A stretch of DNA of 13,018 nucleotides from Thermoanaerobacterales bacterium (GCA_012839145.1 DUNY01000461.1:1-13018), one strand, 5' to 3'. Positions 1 through 7,121 are shown, counted from the first letter of the stretch. Numbers and translations: made by a program. Notes: generated by a model from the sequence alone, not told the origin.

Positions 1-515
1 AAAAGCCAGATATGGTAATAACCGACTCCCAGGTTTTTCACATAGTAAGCAAAATTGTGCCGGAAGATGTGCCCTTGACATCTTTTTCCATTATTATGTC
101 AAGATACAAGGGAGAGCTGGGCACTTTAATAAAAGGTGCCGGAGCCATTAACGAACTTAAACCCGGTGATAGGGTTTTAATTGCCGAGGCCTGCACACAC
201 CATCCTCTTGAAAATGACATCGGAAGACAAAAATTACCTTCTCTTTTGGAATCTAAAGCAGGTGGCAGACTCCAAATTGAAATAAAAGCTGGAGCGGATT
301 TCCCGGAGGATTTGACACCTTATAAGCTCATACTTCACTGTGGTGCCTGTATGTTCAACCGGAAACAAATGATGACAAGAATTATCAGGGCTGTAGAGCA
401 AGAGGTACCTATCACCAACTACGGTATGGCCTTTGCCTATGTTCAGGGAATCTTGGAGCGCACTACACGCATGTTTAAACATAAAAATGACGGTGGTTAT
501 TCAAAGGAATTGTAG
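1..515 (+). CDS. hydF: [FeFe]-hydrogenase maturation GTPase HydF, C-terminal part
   Basis: This is the 3' part of a gene that begins before the window. The frame is open from base 3, so the ATG at 12 is internal. HydF is the GTPase and scaffold that carries the diiron precursor and delivers it to the [FeFe]-hydrogenase in the cytoplasm, together with the radical-SAM proteins HydE and HydG. The visible part is the dimerisation and cluster-binding region. Counting from the ATG at 12, it has a CxH motif (Cys61, His63), the segment DIGRQKLP, and an HCGAC motif (His109 to Cys113). This matches the family pattern CxH-x(44-53)-HCxxC, whose cysteines ligate the [4Fe-4S] cluster. The upstream stretch VITDSQVF and VPLTSFSI also fits HydF. 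The GTPase domain lies outside the window. The stop codon is at 513-515, and the ABC permease gene follows with essentially no gap. Confidence 0.93.
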   Translation, partial: KPDMVITDSQVFHIVSKIVPEDVPLTSFSIIMSRYKGELGTLIKGAGAINELKPGDRVLIAEACTHHPLENDIGRQKLPSLLESKAGGRLQIEIKAGADFPEDLTPYKLILHCGACMFNRKQMMTRIIRAVEQEVPITNYGMAFAYVQGILERTTRMFKHKNDGGYSKEL

Positions 516-1278
516 GAGGAGGATAAAGATCCATAAAACTTTAAAGGGTTTGATTGTACCTTTTGCTATTTTAATAATTTGGTATATGCTTTCGGCAGCA
601 GGTCTACTAAATAATTACATAATTCCCCCACCGGTGGAAATCTTAGAAACCGCCCTTGCCCTGTTAAAAAAGGGGACTCTTTCAAAACATGTGATGGCAA
701 GTCTCTACAGAGTATTTGTAGGGTTTAGTGCAGCTTTTGTCCTGGCATTTCCTACTGCTGTTTTGGTAGGGATGGCTAGTGCATTAGAAGATTACGTAAA
801 CCCCCTTTTAGAATTCATTCGGCATATACCTCCCATTGCATGCATACCAATGCTGATACTATGGCTGGGAATAGGGGAGGCTCCTAAAATAGCTGTTATA
901 ATTCTGGCGGCTTTTTTCCCCATATTCTTAAACACCTTAAACGGTGTTGTAGGGTGTGACGAAAAACTCTTGGAAGTTGGCCAGATCTTTCAATTTACTG
1001 CAAAAGAGAAGTTTTTAAAAATCATCTTACCATCAGCAATGCCTTCAGTGATTGTGGGTATGAGACTTGGCCTCGGATACAGTTGGCGGGCTCTGATAGG
1101 AGCCGAGCTCATAGCTGCATCTGCGGGCATAGGCTACATGATAATGGATGCGGAGCAGCTTTCACGGCCGGACATTATCATAGTGGGGATTATAATTATA
1201 GGTGTTCTGGGATACCTTATTGACTACCTGTTCTTTTCCCTTACTGGGAAAATGTCAGGTGTGAAAGAAAGGATATAA
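487..1278 (+). CDS. ABC transporter permease, SsuC/TauC/NrtB-like
   Basis: This is an inner-membrane permease of the nitrate/sulfonate/taurine ABC family (BPD_transp_1 domain). It has a hydrophobic first segment (LIVPFAILIIWYML), several further membrane spans, and an EAA-type cytoplasmic loop around VVGCDEKLLEVGQIF and KIILPSAMPSVIVGMRLGLG, which docks the ATPase. Length is about 250-263 residues, normal for the family. The start is uncertain. A very strong AGGAGGAGG lies at 514-522, but no ATG, GTG or TTG sits at the right distance behind it. The nearest in-frame conventional starts are ATG 487 and GTG 493 (inside hydF, without a clear Shine-Dalgarno) or TTG 550 (too far downstream). ATC 529 has ideal 6-nt spacing but is a rare start codon. 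I list ATG 487 as the conventional choice; family N-termini suggest that residues from about 523-529 onward are the native protein. The ATPase gene follows after 5 nt. Confidence 0.88.
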   Translation: MTVVIQRNCRRRIKIHKTLKGLIVPFAILIIWYMLSAAGLLNNYIIPPPVEILETALALLKKGTLSKHVMASLYRVFVGFSAAFVLAFPTAVLVGMASALEDYVNPLLEFIRHIPPIACIPMLILWLGIGEAPKIAVIILAAFFPIFLNTLNGVVGCDEKLLEVGQIFQFTAKEKFLKIILPSAMPSVIVGMRLGLGYSWRALIGAELIAASAGIGYMIMDAEQLSRPDIIIVGIIIIGVLGYLIDYLFFSLTGKMSGVKERI

Positions 1279-1283
1279 ATATT

Positions 1284-2018
1284 ATGGCGGGAATTAGAAT
1301 GAAAGATCTAAAAAAAACCTATCACATAAAAAATTGTGAAATAAAAGCTCTTTCAGGAATAAATCTCGAAGTGGAGGATAAGAGTTTTGTTACGGTGGTG
1401 GGACGCAGCGGCAGCGGCAAAACCACATTGCTAAGGGTACTGTGCGGTCTGGAGGAAAAGAGTGGAGGGGAAATCAGCTTTATTGAGGGCAACAGCAGTA
1501 AAGCAGGAACTAAGATAAGCATGGTCTTTCAGGAACCCCGCCTCATGCACTGGCTGACGGTTGGGGAGAATATGGCTTTCAGCTTGAGAAAAGAGGACCC
1601 TGACATCATAAAACATAAAGTTGACCGGCACCTAGATCTTTTAGGATTAAAGCAATTTAAAGATGCCTTTCCCCGCCAAATATCCGGAGGCATGGCCCAG
1701 CGGGTTGCTTTGGGCAGGACTTTGTGCTATGACCCCGAAGTGATATTGATGGATGAACCTTTAAGCGCGTTGGATGCTTTCACACGCCAGGTACTGCAGA
1801 AAGAAATAGTGAAACTCTTTATAAATCAGCAAAAAACGGTGATTTTTGTAACTCACGATGTAGATGAAGCGGTGCTTTTAGGTCAAAAAGCGGTGATCCT
1901 GGAGGATGGAATTATAAAAAAACAGATACCCATAGAATTGCCTTATCCCAGAGACCAGGCTCAGGACAAATTTTTTAAATATCGACAGGAAATATTAAAG
2001 ACAATTATGGGAGATTAG
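1284..2018 (+). CDS. ABC transporter ATP-binding protein, SsuB/TauB-like
   Basis: This is the cytoplasmic ATPase that powers import through the adjacent permease. All nucleotide-binding motifs are present: Walker A GRSGSGKT (residues 40-47), Q-loop Gln83 in VFQEPRLMHWLTV, signature SGGMAQR (134-140), Walker B VILMDEP (Asp157, Glu158), D-loop SALD, and switch His191 in VTHDVDEA. The EPRLMHWLTV stretch after the Q-loop and the overall length of 244 residues are typical of the SsuB/TauB/NrtD group. The gene starts 5 nt after the permease stop, so the two are surely one operon. An AAGGAT at 1269-1274 can serve as ribosome binding site. The imported substrate cannot be deduced from the ATPase; sulfonates, taurine, nitrate, pyrimidine or thiamine precursors are all handled by this family. 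Confidence 0.94.
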   Translation: MAGIRMKDLKKTYHIKNCEIKALSGINLEVEDKSFVTVVGRSGSGKTTLLRVLCGLEEKSGGEISFIEGNSSKAGTKISMVFQEPRLMHWLTVGENMAFSLRKEDPDIIKHKVDRHLDLLGLKQFKDAFPRQISGGMAQRVALGRTLCYDPEVILMDEPLSALDAFTRQVLQKEIVKLFINQQKTVIFVTHDVDEAVLLGQKAVILEDGIIKKQIPIELPYPRDQAQDKFFKYRQEILKTIMGD

Positions 2019-2422
2019 GGGTAACGTCATTAGTGTTTTATTAAAGCTTTTTCCTTTTATCGAAGAAATGAAACCTTTATTTAAATCTTATAGGCATTAA
2101 AACTGACCTATTATTATTAATTGATAGACCGAATTAAAGATTTGGTTTGCCAAAAACATGATGTTTTGACTATTGTATATAAAGTTAACATTACCCTTAA
2201 GCTTGATCTGCCATTCTTGACCTGTATGGCACTTAGCAGAGTTTGGCGGGCGAAATGGATTCTGTTGCGTGCCTGCCGGTGAAGGCCTGCGCGCTGCTCC
2301 TAATATATTGAACTATGTAAGAGAGTCCTTATCGTTACCCCGGTAGAGCGACAATTATATCACCCAAAAAGGTTGCCTACTGTACTTACACTAGAAGAGT
2401 TTATACACTAAACAATTTTTGA
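2019..2422. other. 404-bp gap with a GC-rich structured block
   Basis: This lies between the ATPase and binding-protein genes of one transporter. No convincing ORF is present and no clear terminator follows the ATPase. Positions 2152-2167 hold a small AT-rich palindrome (AAAACAT-G-ATGTTTT). Positions 2221-2300 are strikingly GC-rich (about 61 percent by my count) in an AT-rich setting, and can fold in alternative ways. GGCGGGC near 2246 can pair with GCCTGCC near 2271 (7 bp, one G-U). Alternatively GCGTGC near 2268 can pair with GCGCGC near 2290, with GCC/GGC inside around a GGTGAA loop. I recognise no riboswitch consensus. It may be a leader RNA for the binding protein or the relic of an inserted element. 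Confidence 0.5.
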
Positions 2423-2437
2423 ATGGAGATGTTTGTT

Positions 2438-3427
2438 ATGAAAAAGACTTTTGCATTGTTGTTGGTGTTCTTAGTGATAATGACAGCCTTGTCAGGATGT
2501 GGAACCGGTAAAGAAGTCGGTGCTCCCGAAAAAACTTCCCAATCCTCGGAAAAACCGGCGGTGGATGTGATAAATATTTCTTATGTAAAACTGCCACTAA
2601 ATGTTCCGTCCATAGTGGAAAAGAAATTGGAACTCTTTGAAGAAGAATTCGGCAAAGACGGCATAAAAGTTAATTTCCCTGAGATAACCGAAGGACCCAA
2701 AATGACCGAAGCAATAGCGGCGGGGTCTTTGGATTTTTGCAATGCTTTGGGCGGCACATCGGCAATCTTAGCTGCGGCCAATGGGGTTGACCTGAAGGTC
2801 ATCGGAATTTATAGTAGAGCTCCTAAAGCCTTTACTATAATGACCAAAGATGATGGGATAACCTCTATAAAAGAACTAAAGGGCAAAAAAATTGCCGGAC
2901 CCAAAGGCACCATACTGCATCAACTGCTTCTTGCAGCACTTGCTCAAAATGAAATGAGCATTGAGGATGTTGAGTATATCAATATGAGCATTCCCCAGGC
3001 TGTAGCTGCCATGAATTCAGATAACGTGGATGTGGCTCTGGTGGCAGGACCCGCCGTACCCCAGGCCATTTATGCCGGTGGGCGCATCATAACAACCGGT
3101 GAGGGTCTGCTGGATGCAACCATAGTAATTGCTGTCCGGAATGACTTTTTAAAGCAATATCCCAAGCTGGTGAAAAGGTATATGGAGGTTCACAACAAGA
3201 GCCTGCAATATATAAGAGAACATCCTGATGAAGTCTATAAAATAGCTGCTGAAGAAACGGGAATATCCGAGGACAATGTAGTAAAGATGATTGATTGGTA
3301 TGATTTTAACCCAACCATAACCCAAAAGGATATAGTCGAACTGGAAAAGACTCAAGATTTTTTGATAGAAAATGATATGCTCAAAAAGAAAATAAAAATT
3401 TCGGATATTATTCGTAAAGTGGAATAA
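2438..3427 (+). CDS. ABC transporter substrate-binding lipoprotein, SsuA/NMT1-like
   Basis: This is the extracytoplasmic binding protein of the nitrate/sulfonate/taurine importer family. The start at ATG 2438 follows GGAG at 2425-2428 with 9-nt spacing. An in-frame ATG at 2423 overlaps that Shine-Dalgarno and is unlikely. From 2438 the protein has 329 residues. The N-terminus is a lipoprotein signal: MKK, a hydrophobic stretch, then lipobox LSGC, whose cysteine would be lipidated. A Ser/Glu/Pro/Lys-rich linker follows, then a periplasmic-binding type 2 fold: INISYVKLPLNVPSIVEKK, ITEGPKMTEAIAAGSLDF, the typical GTSAILAAANGVDLKVIG segment, and IKELKGKKIAGPKGTILHQLL. It presumably serves the permease and ATPase upstream, although a 404-bp gap separates them, so it may be transcribed partly on its own. 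The substrate is not determinable here. Confidence 0.92.
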   Translation: MKKTFALLLVFLVIMTALSGCGTGKEVGAPEKTSQSSEKPAVDVINISYVKLPLNVPSIVEKKLELFEEEFGKDGIKVNFPEITEGPKMTEAIAAGSLDFCNALGGTSAILAAANGVDLKVIGIYSRAPKAFTIMTKDDGITSIKELKGKKIAGPKGTILHQLLLAALAQNEMSIEDVEYINMSIPQAVAAMNSDNVDVALVAGPAVPQAIYAGGRIITTGEGLLDATIVIAVRNDFLKQYPKLVKRYMEVHNKSLQYIREHPDEVYKIAAEETGISEDNVVKMIDWYDFNPTITQKDIVELEKTQDFLIENDMLKKKIKISDIIRKVE

Positions 3428-3502
3428 GACATTGTTGAATTTCATTCACCGCAATAATAAAATCTCAGCGAATTAACATAGTAATTAAAATGTATCAGAC
3501 GA

Positions 3503-3545
3503 AAAACAGCCCTTAACATGAAAACAACGGGCTGTTTTCCCTTTT
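3503..3545 (+). terminator. Rho-independent terminator after the ABC binding protein
   Basis: A perfect 10-bp stem AAAACAGCCC (3503-3512) / GGGCTGTTTT (3529-3538) encloses a 16-nt loop and is followed by CCCTTTTTG. It separates the ABC transporter unit from the EamA gene. The A-tract on the left arm could let it work in the opposite direction too. Confidence 0.85.
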
Positions 3546-3568
3546 TGTTGAAATTTTGATGTAAATAT

Positions 3569-3598
3569 CAACCTGGATCAATCAAAATATGGTATGAT
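3569..3598 (+). promoter_or_regulatory. Candidate extended -10 promoter for the EamA transporter
   Basis: TATGAT at 3593-3598 is preceded by TG at 3590-3591, giving an extended -10 (TGgTATGAT). No good -35 hexamer lies at 17 nt, which extended -10 promoters tolerate. It is placed between the upstream terminator and the start codon at 3633. Confidence 0.5.
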
Positions 3599-3632
3599 AT
3601 TCTACGTATTCTAGTTTAAGGGGGTGTTTACA

Positions 3633-4568
3633 GTGTCTTCTACAGCAAGCATGTATATTGGCCTATTAGGAGTAGCTTTTTTTTGGGGGACTTCATGGGC
3701 TGCTTCGAAAATCGGACTTCGGGAATTAATACCGCTGCACCTTGCAGTTTTGAGATTTGTTTTGGCTTCAACAATATTTTTTTGTCTTGTTAAGATTTTA
3801 TATAAAAATTATTATATAGACAAAAAAGATAAAATAAGGATTTGGTTTTTGGGGTTGTTGGGAGTAGTGTTATATTTTTTTGTTCAGTATACCGGTCTTA
3901 ATATGACTACTACAGTAAACTCCTCTATTATAATGGCAACGAGCCCTATTTTTACAATGTTTTTATCTACAAAAATTTTTCACCACGAAGAATTAACATA
4001 CAATAGTGTTTTTGGAGCCCTCATTGCTTTCTTCGGAGTATTCTTGGTTTTCACCGGGGGAAAGAACATTTCTATAGGAGGAAGTACCCTTGCAGGAGAC
4101 TTATTGTTACTTTTAAATTCCGTAATTTGGGCGATTTTCACTGTTTTAGGGAAAAACGTGGTTGACAAATATGATCCCTTCGTAGTAATAGCACATGCAT
4201 ATATATATGGGACCATTACTCTACTGCCTATTGCTTTTACACCGGCATTCATAAACGACCTTAAGACAGCTTCGATTTCCACATGGGGTGCTGCGTTGTA
4301 TCTGGCCATATTTTGTTCGGTTTACTCTTACTATATGTGGTATAAAGGTATAAAAATTATCGGTGCTCCCAAAACGTCCATGTTCAATTATTTAAACCCT
4401 GTGGTGGCGGTAACCATAGGTATATTGTTTTTAAAAGAAAGTGGAAATATTTATACATTAATCGGCGGCATATTGGTGTTTATCGGTGTTTATGCTGCTT
4501 CAGCGAAAAAAGGTATTTTCGGAAACAGGGAATTAAAAAGAAGTTCATTATTAAATAGCCGACGATAA
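3633..4568 (+). CDS. EamA/DMT-family transporter
   Basis: This is a ten-span membrane protein of the drug/metabolite transporter superfamily (two EamA repeats). The first repeat opens with YIGLLGVAFFWGTSWAASKIGL, where FWGTSW is a family hallmark. PLHLAVLRFVLAS and TMTTTVNSSIIMATSPIF fit spans 2 and 4. The second repeat starts near GDLLLLLNSVIWAIFTVLGK, and the last spans are YLNPVVAVTIGILFLKE and IGGILVFIGVY. These proteins usually export amino acids or other small metabolites; the substrate is unknown. I choose GTG 3633 as start because GGGGG at 3620-3624 lies 8 nt upstream. GTG 3624 overlaps that Shine-Dalgarno. The protein is 311 residues, a normal length. It is transcribed alone, after a terminator and before the separate promoter of the PurC-like gene. 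Confidence 0.92.
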   Translation: MSSTASMYIGLLGVAFFWGTSWAASKIGLRELIPLHLAVLRFVLASTIFFCLVKILYKNYYIDKKDKIRIWFLGLLGVVLYFFVQYTGLNMTTTVNSSIIMATSPIFTMFLSTKIFHHEELTYNSVFGALIAFFGVFLVFTGGKNISIGGSTLAGDLLLLLNSVIWAIFTVLGKNVVDKYDPFVVIAHAYIYGTITLLPIAFTPAFINDLKTASISTWGAALYLAIFCSVYSYYMWYKGIKIIGAPKTSMFNYLNPVVAVTIGILFLKESGNIYTLIGGILVFIGVYAASAKKGIFGNRELKRSSLLNSRR

Positions 4569-4601
4569 ATATGTTGAATTAATTGGTTTAAGTTATTTTC
4601 T

Positions 4602-4630
4602 TTGCGGTTACATCGTGTATATGTTAAAAT
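4602..4630 (+). promoter_or_regulatory. Sigma-A type promoter for the PurC-like gene
   Basis: TTGCGG (4602-4607), a 17-nt spacer and TAAAAT (4625-4630), with TG at 4622-4623 forming an extended -10. Transcription would start near 4637, leaving about 44 nt of leader before GTG 4681. This rules out the in-frame starts at 4615 and 4621, which lie inside the promoter. Confidence 0.65.
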
Positions 4631-4680
4631 ATTTACAGAAATTGTGCTCATTCAAATTCGAACTTGATGGAGGTCTAAAA

Positions 4681-5361
4681 GTGAAGATAATTCGGGACGG
4701 AAAAACAAAAACAGTTTTCGATGCCGGTAATAATAATATTTTGCTTCAGTTTAAAGATGATGTGACGGGAACCGGGGATATAGTGGATCCCGGTGGTAAT
4801 ACGGTTGTTGGTAAAGTAGCAGGTAAGGGGAATGCATCTTTGAAACTATCTAAGTATTTTTTTGAGATATTAAAAAGGGAAGGTATTCATACTCATTACA
4901 TCGATGCAGACCTTATAGAAAATACAATGCTCGTCAAAAACGCAGAAACGTTTGGTGACGGGTTGGAATTTATATGTCGGCTGAAGGCTGCCGGTAGCTT
5001 TGTTCGAAGATATGGGAAATATGTGGAGGAAGATAAACCTCTGGATCATCTGGTGGAAATAACCCTAAAAGATGATGACCGTGGCGACCCGCTCATAAAC
5101 GAAGAAAGCATAGTTCAACTGGGGTTGATGTCCAAGTCGGAGGTAGAAACAGCTATATTACTTACAAAAAAAATCACCCGACTTGTAAGCCAAGAATGTG
5201 AGAATTACGGTCTTGAACTTGTTGATATTAAGTTCGAGTTTGGAAGGGTGGAAGGGAAAATTGCAGTAATAGATGAGATTTCGGGAGATAATATGCGGGT
5301 TAGAAAAGATGGTAAGGCAGTCATGCAAAAGGAACTTTGTGATATAATATGTGGGAAATAA
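4681..5361 (+). CDS. purC: PurC-like phosphoribosylaminoimidazole-succinocarboxamide (SAICAR) synthase
   Basis: SAICAR synthase joins aspartate to CAIR with ATP in de novo purine synthesis (cytoplasm). Several PurC motifs are visible: N-terminal IIRDGKTKTVF (family GKaKxvy), FKDDVTG, LEFICRLKAAGSFVRR (family VRxxAaGS), DRGDPLINEE, LVDIKFEFG, and IDEISGDNMRV (family DEiSPD). GTG 4681 is chosen because GGAGG at 4669-4673 lies 7 nt upstream and because the protein then begins just before the usual N-terminal beta strand. It has 226 residues, slightly short for the family. Two features differ from textbook PurC: an altered stretch DIVDPGGNTVVGKVAGKG after the ATP-site lysine region, and SG instead of SP in the C-terminal DEIS motif with a shortened tail. 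This matches, as I remember it, a second clostridial PurC-type subfamily. It is not in a purine operon, so it may be a paralogue with a related ligase activity. Confidence 0.82.
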   Translation: MKIIRDGKTKTVFDAGNNNILLQFKDDVTGTGDIVDPGGNTVVGKVAGKGNASLKLSKYFFEILKREGIHTHYIDADLIENTMLVKNAETFGDGLEFICRLKAAGSFVRRYGKYVEEDKPLDHLVEITLKDDDRGDPLINEESIVQLGLMSKSEVETAILLTKKITRLVSQECENYGLELVDIKFEFGRVEGKIAVIDEISGDNMRVRKDGKAVMQKELCDIICGK

Positions 5362-5398
5362 TTGGGGATGCCAATTTATCTTCTTGGGCCATCCCCAA
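5362..5398. terminator. Hairpin between convergent genes, weak terminator
   Basis: TTGGGGATG (5362-5370) pairs with CATCCCCAA (5390-5398). The stem continues with CCAA/TTGG after a small bulge. It starts right after the purC-like stop, between convergent genes. No real U-tract follows on either strand, so it may work with Rho or only as an mRNA end stabiliser. Confidence 0.5.
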
Positions 5399-5524
5399 AG
5401 CCCTTTGCACTTGCTCCTTAAACTGAGCTATAATATACTTTCATTAATTAACCTCCTGCTTTATACCATATAGATAATAAACATTACTTTGCACTTTTCA
5501 TGATTATTAAATAATTTGAACCTG

Positions 5525-6097
5525 TCACCAAATATTCATGTTTTTTAAAGCCTCATATTCATCAACTAGCAAAGAATATACTTTAGAGTTTTTAGGTATC
5601 CCTTTAATAATTACTTCTTTTCTCAATGTTCCTTCATAAGTCATTCCTAATTTTTTTAGCATTTTTTCAGAAGCGATATTATTTGATTCACATTTTCCTT
5701 CAATTCGTATGAGCTTCATTTTATCAAAACCAAAGCGAATAATTTGTTTTAATGCTTCAGTTCCAATACCTTTTCCCCAATATGCTCTGTTTATAACTGC
5801 ACCTATCGAGGCAGCCCTATCCGGTTTAAAATACAAATTAACTGTTCCTATTACTTGGTTTTCGGTTTTATCAATAACTGACCATACAAAGGATTTACCT
5901 TCGTTCATTCTTTTAATCAAATTCTCTAAATAATCGATTGTAACCGTCATATTATCATGTTTCTCTCTTGGCACGTAGTGGGTAGTTTCCTCATCTGAAA
6001 AAACTTGGAATAATTCGTCAGCATCATTTAATGATAATTTTCTCAATAACAATCTGGAAGTTCCCAAATTCGGACAAGTATTGAGCTGCCAATTCAA
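5525..6097 (-). CDS. GNAT-family N-acetyltransferase, RimJ/RimL-like
   Basis: This is an acetyl-CoA-dependent N-acetyltransferase (Acetyltransf_3 type), cytoplasmic. The family opening TSRLLLRKLSLNDADELF is present, then FVWSVIDKTENQVIGTVNL, the acetyl-CoA-binding motif A region INRAYWGKGIGTEAL (R/Q-x-x-G-x-G/A), and the asparagine-containing KCESNNIASEKMLKKLGM with the closing YEGTLRKEV. This resembles enzymes that modify ribosomal proteins or small amines; the substrate is unknown. Start choice: GGAGG at 6106-6110 lies 8 nt before TTG 6097, giving 190 residues. ATG 6115 and ATG 6112 are in frame but overlap that Shine-Dalgarno and have none of their own. An annotator preferring ATG would give 5525-6115. 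It lies just downstream of the lysR gene on the same strand and is probably co-transcribed, although a TTGACA at the lysR end could give it a promoter. Confidence 0.88.
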   Translation of the reverse strand: MNWQLNTCPNLGTSRLLLRKLSLNDADELFQVFSDEETTHYVPREKHDNMTVTIDYLENLIKRMNEGKSFVWSVIDKTENQVIGTVNLYFKPDRAASIGAVINRAYWGKGIGTEALKQIIRFGFDKMKLIRIEGKCESNNIASEKMLKKLGMTYEGTLRKEVIIKGIPKNSKVYSLLVDEYEALKNMNIW

Positions 6098-6133
6098 TTG
6101 ATTTTCCTCCATCATAAAATATATTTTATATCA

Positions 6134-7009
6134 TTAGATTAATGTCAAACATAAGTTCCAAAAATCTTCAATCACCTTTGATATATATTTATTTTTGTGA
6201 TAGATAATATTGAATTTACGAGTAAGTTTAATGTTATCTATTATTATATGAAATAGCTTATTATTTTTTAATTCATAATCAACTGCCATCTTTGAGATAA
6301 CTGACACGCCCATGTTTGAGATCACTGCATTTTTTATGGCTTCGGAGTTATTGCACACCCATTTGATGTTTAGATTCATACCCTTAGCTGACATGGTGTT
6401 TTCAAAAAGCTCTCTAGTTCCGCTGCCTCTTTCCCTCAGAATTAAATCAGCCTCAGCTACTTCTTGAATCGTGACATGTCCTTTTGCTCTAAAAGGATGT
6501 TTGCTCCCACATATTAGAATTAGCTCGTCATCCATAAAGGGTTTTGAGATAATATCTTTGCTGTGAATAGGGCCTTCTACGAGACCGAAATCCAACTGGC
6601 TTTTCAATACCATTTCTTCAATAACTGTAGTGTTGTCCACTACGGATTCAATGTCAACCTTGGGATACCTGGCAAGAAACAGCTCATATAGTTTGCTCAA
6701 CACGCAAGTGCCGACAGTAATGGATGCACCTATCTTTAGTACGCTATTACCTGCAGCCTGTCGCATCTTATGTTCCATTTCATCGAAGGAAGAAACAATA
6801 TGGCGCGCATAGCTTAAAAAACGTTTTCCTTCTTCAGTAATATATAGTTTTTTAGACAATCTCTCAAAGAGTCTTATCTTATAATAACTTTCCAGCTCGC
6901 TAATGGTCTGGCTTACCGATGGTTGAGCTATGAAGAGTTTTTTGGCTGCAGCGGTCATGCTGCCGGCATCTACAACAGCAATGAAAACTCTCAAATGTCT
7001 TATTGTCAT
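6134..7009 (-). CDS. LysR-type transcriptional regulator, YeiE/CysL-like
   Basis: This is a DNA-binding regulator with a small-molecule sensor domain. Residues 1-60 form the winged helix-turn-helix: IRHLRVFIAVVDAGSMT, AAKKLFIAQPSVSQTISELE, LFERLSKKLYITEEGKRFL. The rest is a type 2 periplasmic-binding-like effector domain (LKIGASITVGTCVLSKL, LDFGLVEGPIHSKDI, ILRERGSGTRELFE). The RERGSGTRE stretch is shared with CbbR/CysL/YeiE-type members. ATG 7009 is chosen because GGAGGAGG lies directly upstream; an in-frame ATG at 7021 overlaps that site. The length is 291 residues, normal. It is divergent from a YeiH/UPF0324 gene, an arrangement known for yeiE-yeiH, where YeiE-type proteins respond to sulfite. 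Here it probably controls the YeiH gene and itself. Confidence 0.93.
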   Translation of the reverse strand: MTIRHLRVFIAVVDAGSMTAAAKKLFIAQPSVSQTISELESYYKIRLFERLSKKLYITEEGKRFLSYARHIVSSFDEMEHKMRQAAGNSVLKIGASITVGTCVLSKLYELFLARYPKVDIESVVDNTTVIEEMVLKSQLDFGLVEGPIHSKDIISKPFMDDELILICGSKHPFRAKGHVTIQEVAEADLILRERGSGTRELFENTMSAKGMNLNIKWVCNNSEAIKNAVISNMGVSVISKMAVDYELKNNKLFHIIIDNIKLTRKFNIIYHKNKYISKVIEDFWNLCLTLI

Positions 7010-7021
7010 AACCTCCTCCAT

Positions 7022-7100
7022 ATATAGGTGAATACCTATTAATTATATAAGATTATAGTATTTCACATATAAAATAGCAAATGTTAAACTAGACCTATAT
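7022..7100. promoter_or_regulatory. Divergent lysR / yeiH-like control region with candidate operator
   Basis: A perfect palindrome ATAGGT-GAAT-ACCTAT lies at 7024-7039, and a further ACCTATAT at 7093-7100 is the exact inverted copy of ATATAGGT at 7022-7029. For lysR (- strand), TTGCTA (7080-7075), a 17-nt spacer and TATAAT (7057-7052) form a good promoter. For the YeiH gene (+ strand), TTCACA (7062-7067), a 17-nt spacer and TAAACT (7085-7090) with extended TG form another. The two promoters overlap, and the half-sites sit just downstream of each predicted start, a layout that fits regulation by the divergent LysR protein. Confidence 0.6.
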
Positions 7101-7121
7101 GAGTTTATGGAGGAGACGGTT

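Noticed and set aside
12..515. A complete 167-residue protein starting at ATG 12
   Set aside because: The frame is open upstream to the window edge, and the protein aligns with the interior of HydF, so it is a truncated gene end.
2152..2167. The palindrome AAAACAT-G-ATGTTTT as a terminator after the ATPase gene
   Set aside because: The loop is a single base, the stem has few G-C pairs, and no T-run follows.
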